DNA of 64,000 nt from Anaerolineae bacterium (GTDB taxonomy: Bacteria > Chloroflexota > Anaerolineae > Aggregatilineales > Phototrophicaceae), in the NCBI GenBank assembly GCA_022823165.1, contig JAJDXR010000001.1:1-64000 (forward strand). The letters are read 5' to 3'. The position numbers were made by a program, and so were the translations under genes. Numbering within the stretch: the stretch's first letter is position 1; each line of letters starts with the position of its first letter. This document shows positions 60,301 to 64,000 of the stretch, piece by piece. The notes under the pieces were generated by a model. The model did not search any database. It saw only the letters and a list, made by a program, of their open reading frames with translations, and was not told where the DNA came from.

Positions 60301-62097
60301 ATGCAAACGTTGGCGCCGCATAAGAGCAAAGCCACCGAGCTCGAGCGCATCGTTGACAGCTGGGAGCGCCGGCACGAATGGCGGCTGCTCTCGCGGACGG
60401 TACCGCGCTCGCTGATCGCCGCCCTGCTGCTGAGCTTGCTCGCGGGATTGGTCGGCTATTTTCGCTTGGGCCTTCGCGCTGAGCAACTGGCGCTGCTGAG
60501 CGCCGGATTGTGCGCGGCCGGCGGTGTGCTCAATCTGCTTTACACGCTGCTCTTCCCGCGCAGTTTGGCCGAGCGCGCCGCTTACTTTGACCTCGAATTC
60601 GGCTTGCGGGAGCGGATCTCGACCGCCTTCGAGTTGATGCATGGACACATCAAGACGCATCCGGAGATTGAATCGCGGCAGATCGCCGAGGCGCTGGAGC
60701 ATGCGCGCGTCATTGACCCCGGGCAGCGCATCAGCCTGGACTTTCGGCCGCGGGAATTGGCGCTACTGGCTTTGCTGGCGGTCGCGCTGACGGGGCTGAT
60801 CCTGCTGCCGGCCATCGTCGGCGAGGAATTGCTGGCGAACGAGCCTTCCCCGGCCATCAAAGCCGCCCAGGAAGAAGTGCGCGATATCATCGAGACGGTG
60901 GCCACAGACACCAATTTGGACAATGTTGACCGTCAAGATTTGCTGGAAGCGCTGGATGTCGCGCTGGAGCGCTTGCAGGAAGAGGACATCAGCGAAGAAG
61001 AAGCCTTTGCCGCCATGAGTCAACTGCAAGAGCAGCTTGACGAGTTGCAGCGCCAGTTGGAGGAAACAGCCGAGTTGGATCAGTCGGCGACCGAAGCGGC
61101 GCTGGAAGCTCTGGAAGATTTCGCGCCGTCGTCGGACATGGCAGGCGCCGACGAAGACAGCGCCGGCTCAGCCGAAGACTTGCAGGATCTGCTGGAATCG
61201 CTTGAGCAGCTGGGTCAAGAAGCGGCGCAGATGAGCGCGGAAGAAGCGCGTCAAGTCGCCGAAGCGCTGCGCCAAGCTGCCGAAGCAATGGAACAGACGA
61301 ACCCCGAACTGGCTCAGCAATTCAGGGAAATGGCCGACGCGCTGGAGAACAACGACGCCGGCGATTTACAAGAGAGCCTAAGCGAGGCGCAGCAGCAGCT
61401 TGAACAAGAGCAAAGGCAGCGACAGCAAAACCAGAACGCGCGCTCCATGCTGCAGGAACAGGCTGAAGAAGCGGGAGAAACCGCCGAAGCCATCGCCCAG
61501 CAGCAGACGCAAGCAGGCGAGCAGCCGGCGCCCGACCCGCGCCAAGGCCAGGCGGAGCAATCGGAATCGGGCCAGCAGAGCGGCGGGCAGCAGGGCCAGG
61601 AAGCCTCGGCCTCGCAGCCAGGCAACAACCCGGGCGACCAGCAGCCGCAGCAGAATCGTCCGGGCGAGGGCGAAAATGCGGGCCGGAATCAGGACAGCCG
61701 TTCAGCCGGCGCCGGCGCGGGTGAAGGCGCGCCCAGCAACGAGAGCCTGCCCAGCAACGAGAGCCTGCCCGGCAGCGCAGGCGAAGATCAAGGCGCGCAA
61801 ACCGACAACAATCCCAGCGGACTTGGCGAAATTCAGTACGAGGCTCTCTACAGCCCCAGCGGCATCGGCGGCGGCGGAAGCGAAGAAATCCGCCTGCAGA
61901 CTGACGCCAGCGACACCACACTGGCCGAGGGCGACTTCGACGACAATCCGGCGGGCGAGTCGCGCGTGAGTTATGACACCGTCTTCGGCGATTACCAGAA
62001 CGCGGCCAACCGCGCCCTGGAGAGCGACTATGTGCCGCTGGGTTTGCGCGATGTCGTGCGCGAGTATTTCACTTCGCTGGAGCCAAACGGCAGCTAG
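60301..62097 (+). CDS. membrane-anchored coiled-coil protein with low-complexity linker
   Basis: 598 residues. Two hydrophobic pairs near the N-terminus (SLIAALLLSLLAGLVGYF and LALLSAGLCAAGGVLNLLYTL) and a third near residues 152-172 (LALLALLAVALTGLILLPAI). Then comes a long Glu/Gln/Ala coiled coil (about 180-390), a Gln/Gly/Asn/Ser-rich linker (390-510, with a duplicated S-N-E-S-L-P unit), and a conserved tail, YDTVFGDYQNAANRALESDY to FTSLEP. The tail is of the kind found in proteins near MoxR/VWA operons. Two partial copies of its 5' end lie upstream. Function unknown. Confidence 0.7.
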   Translation: MQTLAPHKSKATELERIVDSWERRHEWRLLSRTVPRSLIAALLLSLLAGLVGYFRLGLRAEQLALLSAGLCAAGGVLNLLYTLLFPRSLAERAAYFDLEFGLRERISTAFELMHGHIKTHPEIESRQIAEALEHARVIDPGQRISLDFRPRELALLALLAVALTGLILLPAIVGEELLANEPSPAIKAAQEEVRDIIETVATDTNLDNVDRQDLLEALDVALERLQEEDISEEEAFAAMSQLQEQLDELQRQLEETAELDQSATEAALEALEDFAPSSDMAGADEDSAGSAEDLQDLLESLEQLGQEAAQMSAEEARQVAEALRQAAEAMEQTNPELAQQFREMADALENNDAGDLQESLSEAQQQLEQEQRQRQQNQNARSMLQEQAEEAGETAEAIAQQQTQAGEQPAPDPRQGQAEQSESGQQSGGQQGQEASASQPGNNPGDQQPQQNRPGEGENAGRNQDSRSAGAGAGEGAPSNESLPSNESLPGSAGEDQGAQTDNNPSGLGEIQYEALYSPSGIGGGGSEEIRLQTDASDTTLAEGDFDDNPAGESRVSYDTVFGDYQNAANRALESDYVPLGLRDVVREYFTSLEPNGS

Positions 62098-62705
62098 CCG
62101 GAGGGTTCGACGGGTTTGGCAAGGCGCAGCAGTCGGAACGCCTCGCCGCCCAGACGGACTTCGTCTGACGCGTCAATCTGCTGGAAGCCGGCCGCCGCGT
62201 AGACCCCGCGGGCGACTTCGTTGCCGGCTTCGACATCGAGCGTCAAGCGTGTGCAGCCCCGCGCTCGCGCCAGGTCTTCGGCTTCTTGCAGCAGCCGCTT
62301 GCCACAGCCGCGTCCGCGATAGGCCGGGTAGAGCGCCAGCATCGCGATATAAAAGTCATTCGGCGCCAGATTGCCGCCGACAAAATCAAGCAGGCTGCTC
62401 ACCCGCAGGGCGACCGCCAGCGCTCGCAGCGCCTGCCAGCGCGCAAAACGCAAATAGAGCCAAGCCCGCGCCCGGGCTTCGCGGGCTGAATAAGCCTGCA
62501 GCATCCCGGCGATTGCTTCATCGTCCAGAAGAAATGTCGTATGCTTGTGGCTGTTGTCATTGCGAGGCAGCAGAAACATCGCTTCGAGCACGGCATTCGC
62601 GCGTGAACCGAAAAGGACGCTGAAGAAGTCGTCGCTGGCGATCTCCGCCAGTTTGGCGAAGTGGACGGCTTGCTCTCGCACAGGCTGGCCGGCAATTAGC
62701 TCCAC
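62094..62705 (-). CDS. GNAT-family N-acetyltransferase
   Basis: 203 residues from a GTG at 62705, with a G-rich ribosome site; longer frames overlap the divergent amidohydrolase. The acetyl-CoA motif is LALYPAYRGRGCGKRLLQEA (R/Q-x-x-G-x-G/A) near residue 145, and LTLDVEAGNEVARGVYAAAGFQQ is motif B. The first ~100 residues are unlike common GNATs (FFSVLFGSRANAVLEAMFLL). Substrate unknown. Its 3' end overlaps the preceding gene by 4 bases. Confidence 0.75.
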   Translation of the reverse strand: MELIAGQPVREQAVHFAKLAEIASDDFFSVLFGSRANAVLEAMFLLPRNDNSHKHTTFLLDDEAIAGMLQAYSAREARARAWLYLRFARWQALRALAVALRVSSLLDFVGGNLAPNDFYIAMLALYPAYRGRGCGKRLLQEAEDLARARGCTRLTLDVEAGNEVARGVYAAAGFQQIDASDEVRLGGEAFRLLRLAKPVEPSG

Positions 62706-62783
62706 ATTTACCCCCGCAGCATATTGCAATTCGCGACTGTTATAATCCGACAGAAGCTGAGCAATGCAAGGGAGAACTTGACG

Positions 62784-64000
62784 ATGGTTGACTTGCTGAT
62801 TCGAAACGCGGACGTCCTGCAGGTCGAGGCGGAGCGGGCCGAGCTGCGCAGCGGACGCGATATTCTCGTCAGCGGCAATCGCATCAAGGCGATTGAGCCG
62901 ACCGGAAGCAGCGACCCGTCTCATGCCAAGGTCGTGCACGACGCCGCTGGTCAGGTCGCCATGCCGGGCTTCATCAACACGCATGCCCATGTGCCGATGG
63001 CGCTATGGCGCGGCTTGGGCGAAGACGTCAATCTGGAGAGCTGGTTCAACGATTATATTTGGCATCTGGAAGCCAATTTGGAACCCGAAGATGTCTATTG
63101 GGGCATGCAGCTGGGTTTGCTGGAGATGATCGAAGCGGGTATCACCGCGGTCAACGACCACTACTGGCACATGGAGTACGCCGCGCGCGCGGTCGAGAAA
63201 GCCGGCACCCGCGCCTTGCTCGGGCAAGCCATGTTCGGCGAGGGCGGCCTGAGCCAGATTGACGAGACGGCGGCTTTCGCGCAACGCTGGGACGGGGCAG
63301 CCGGCGGGCGCATCCGCACGATACTGGGCCCGCACGCGCCTTATACCTGCGATGACGACTTCTTGCGCGCCAGCGCCGCCAAAGCCGAGCAAATCGGCAG
63401 CGGCATCCACATCCACGCCGCCGAAACGCTGAGCCAGACCCAAGCCAGCTTGCAGCGCCGCGGCCAGACACCCATCGAGGTTCTAAACGAGTGTGGCATC
63501 TTTAACGTGCCGACTGTCCTGGCGCATGCGCTGGGGGCGACGCCGGGCGATCTGGAAATCCTGGCGGACCTCAGCGCGCCGGTCGGCATCGCCCACTGCC
63601 CCAAGACCTACGCCAAGCTGGCTATGGGCTTCAATAATCTGGTCGAGCTGCGGGCGCTGGGCATCGCGGTCGGTTTGGGCACGGACGGCGCGGTCAGCAA
63701 CAACACGCTTGACCTCTGGGAAGCCATGCGCTTGACGGCGCTGGGGCAGAAGCAACTGCTGGGCGACGCCGAGCAGCTGAGCATTCCGCAGGCGTTGACG
63801 CTGGCCACGCGTGAGAGCGCTCGCGTCTATGGACAAGCTGATGAGTTGGGCGATTTGGCGGTGGGTAAACTGGCTGATATTATCCTGGTCGATTTGAGCG
63901 GGACGCACCATTTTCCGCTCAACAACGTCGCAGCCAGCCTGGTCTACAACGCGCGCGCCAGCGATGTACAAACGGTGATTTGCGACGGGCGGGTCATCAT
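62784..64000 (+). CDS. amidohydrolase, S-adenosylhomocysteine/5'-methylthioadenosine deaminase type (3' end cut)
   Basis: 405 complete codons are visible; the frame is open to the last base. The ATG at 62784 has AGGGAG nine bases upstream. Metal and active-site motifs: PGFINTHAHVPMA (H-x-H), GPHAPYTCDDDFL, SGIHIHAAETLSQT, VGIAHCPKTYAKL and VGLGTDGAVSNNTLDLWEAM (Asp), then LADIILVDLSG. This is a TIM-barrel deaminase of the MtaD/chlorohydrolase group acting on adenosine or related nucleosides. About 30 residues of the C-terminus are probably missing. Confidence 0.9.
   Translation, partial: MVDLLIRNADVLQVEAERAELRSGRDILVSGNRIKAIEPTGSSDPSHAKVVHDAAGQVAMPGFINTHAHVPMALWRGLGEDVNLESWFNDYIWHLEANLEPEDVYWGMQLGLLEMIEAGITAVNDHYWHMEYAARAVEKAGTRALLGQAMFGEGGLSQIDETAAFAQRWDGAAGGRIRTILGPHAPYTCDDDFLRASAAKAEQIGSGIHIHAAETLSQTQASLQRRGQTPIEVLNECGIFNVPTVLAHALGATPGDLEILADLSAPVGIAHCPKTYAKLAMGFNNLVELRALGIAVGLGTDGAVSNNTLDLWEAMRLTALGQKQLLGDAEQLSIPQALTLATRESARVYGQADELGDLAVGKLADIILVDLSGTHHFPLNNVAASLVYNARASDVQTVICDGRVI

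Overview
The window is a stretch of bacterial chromosome, GC-rich (around 60% by eye) apart from a few AT-richer blocks. Gene style and content fit an uncultured Chloroflexota (Anaerolineae-like) bacterium: many membrane glycosyltransferases, branched-chain-amino-acid-type binding proteins, a form II CoxL-like protein, DUF433/DUF5615 pairs, and GTG/TTG starts behind strong Shine-Dalgarno sites. That placement is inference; no rRNA or other phylogenetic marker lies in the window. Both ends cut through genes (bases 1-690 and 62784-64000).

Layout. 1-11.5 kb: end of a secreted FN3/Thr-Pro/Cys-rich protein, a polyprenyl-phosphate-type glycosyltransferase with a decayed copy of its tail nearby, a sugar isomerase, TPR and HAD proteins, a selenocysteine tRNA with an AT-rich DUF262/DUF1524 (GmrSD-like) defence gene beside it, and two coupled membrane proteins. 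11.7-17.2 kb: a phosphoesterase; a cysteine synthase behind a promoter, an 18-codon leader peptide containing Cys-Cys-Cys-Cys and a terminator-like hairpin; a cupin; mogA; and a kynureninase-like enzyme. 17.2-27 kb: three tandem family-2 glycosyltransferases, small enzymes, a nucleoside hydrolase, and three tandem periplasmic binding proteins with no transporter genes. 27-37 kb: thpR, an MFS transporter, an aldolase, a probable restriction-modification pair, a phosphofructokinase, trmH, and two genes with frameshifts (Uma2 and isochorismatase). 37-49 kb: a glycosyltransferase coupled to a YfhO-type membrane protein whose frame runs through a repeat into a VOC gene, a glycoside hydrolase, a class III aminotransferase, an epimerase and a DUF2335 protein. 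49-51.6 kb: three tandem Phd/PIN toxin-antitoxin modules with matching promoters, the third toxin killed by an amber codon. 52-57 kb: an orphan molybdenum hydroxylase large subunit, a rhodanese, a secreted protein overlapping a 39-residue membrane peptide, and a sugar-nucleotide epimerase. 57-60.3 kb: four tandem DUF433/DUF5615 modules, with copies of the 5' end of the next gene between them. 60.3-64 kb: a coiled-coil membrane protein, a GNAT acetyltransferase and an amidohydrolase.

Three dispersed non-coding repeat families run through the intergenic spaces: short perfect hairpins ending in CGCCCCTAC; elements beginning GGGAGTGGTGAAT; and about 170-bp MITE-like elements with CACCGAGTACACAGAGG ends. 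The strongest candidates for something new are the poly-cysteine attenuator before the cysteine synthase and the four-module DUF433/DUF5615 array with near-constant antitoxin heads, diverged tails and captured gene fragments.
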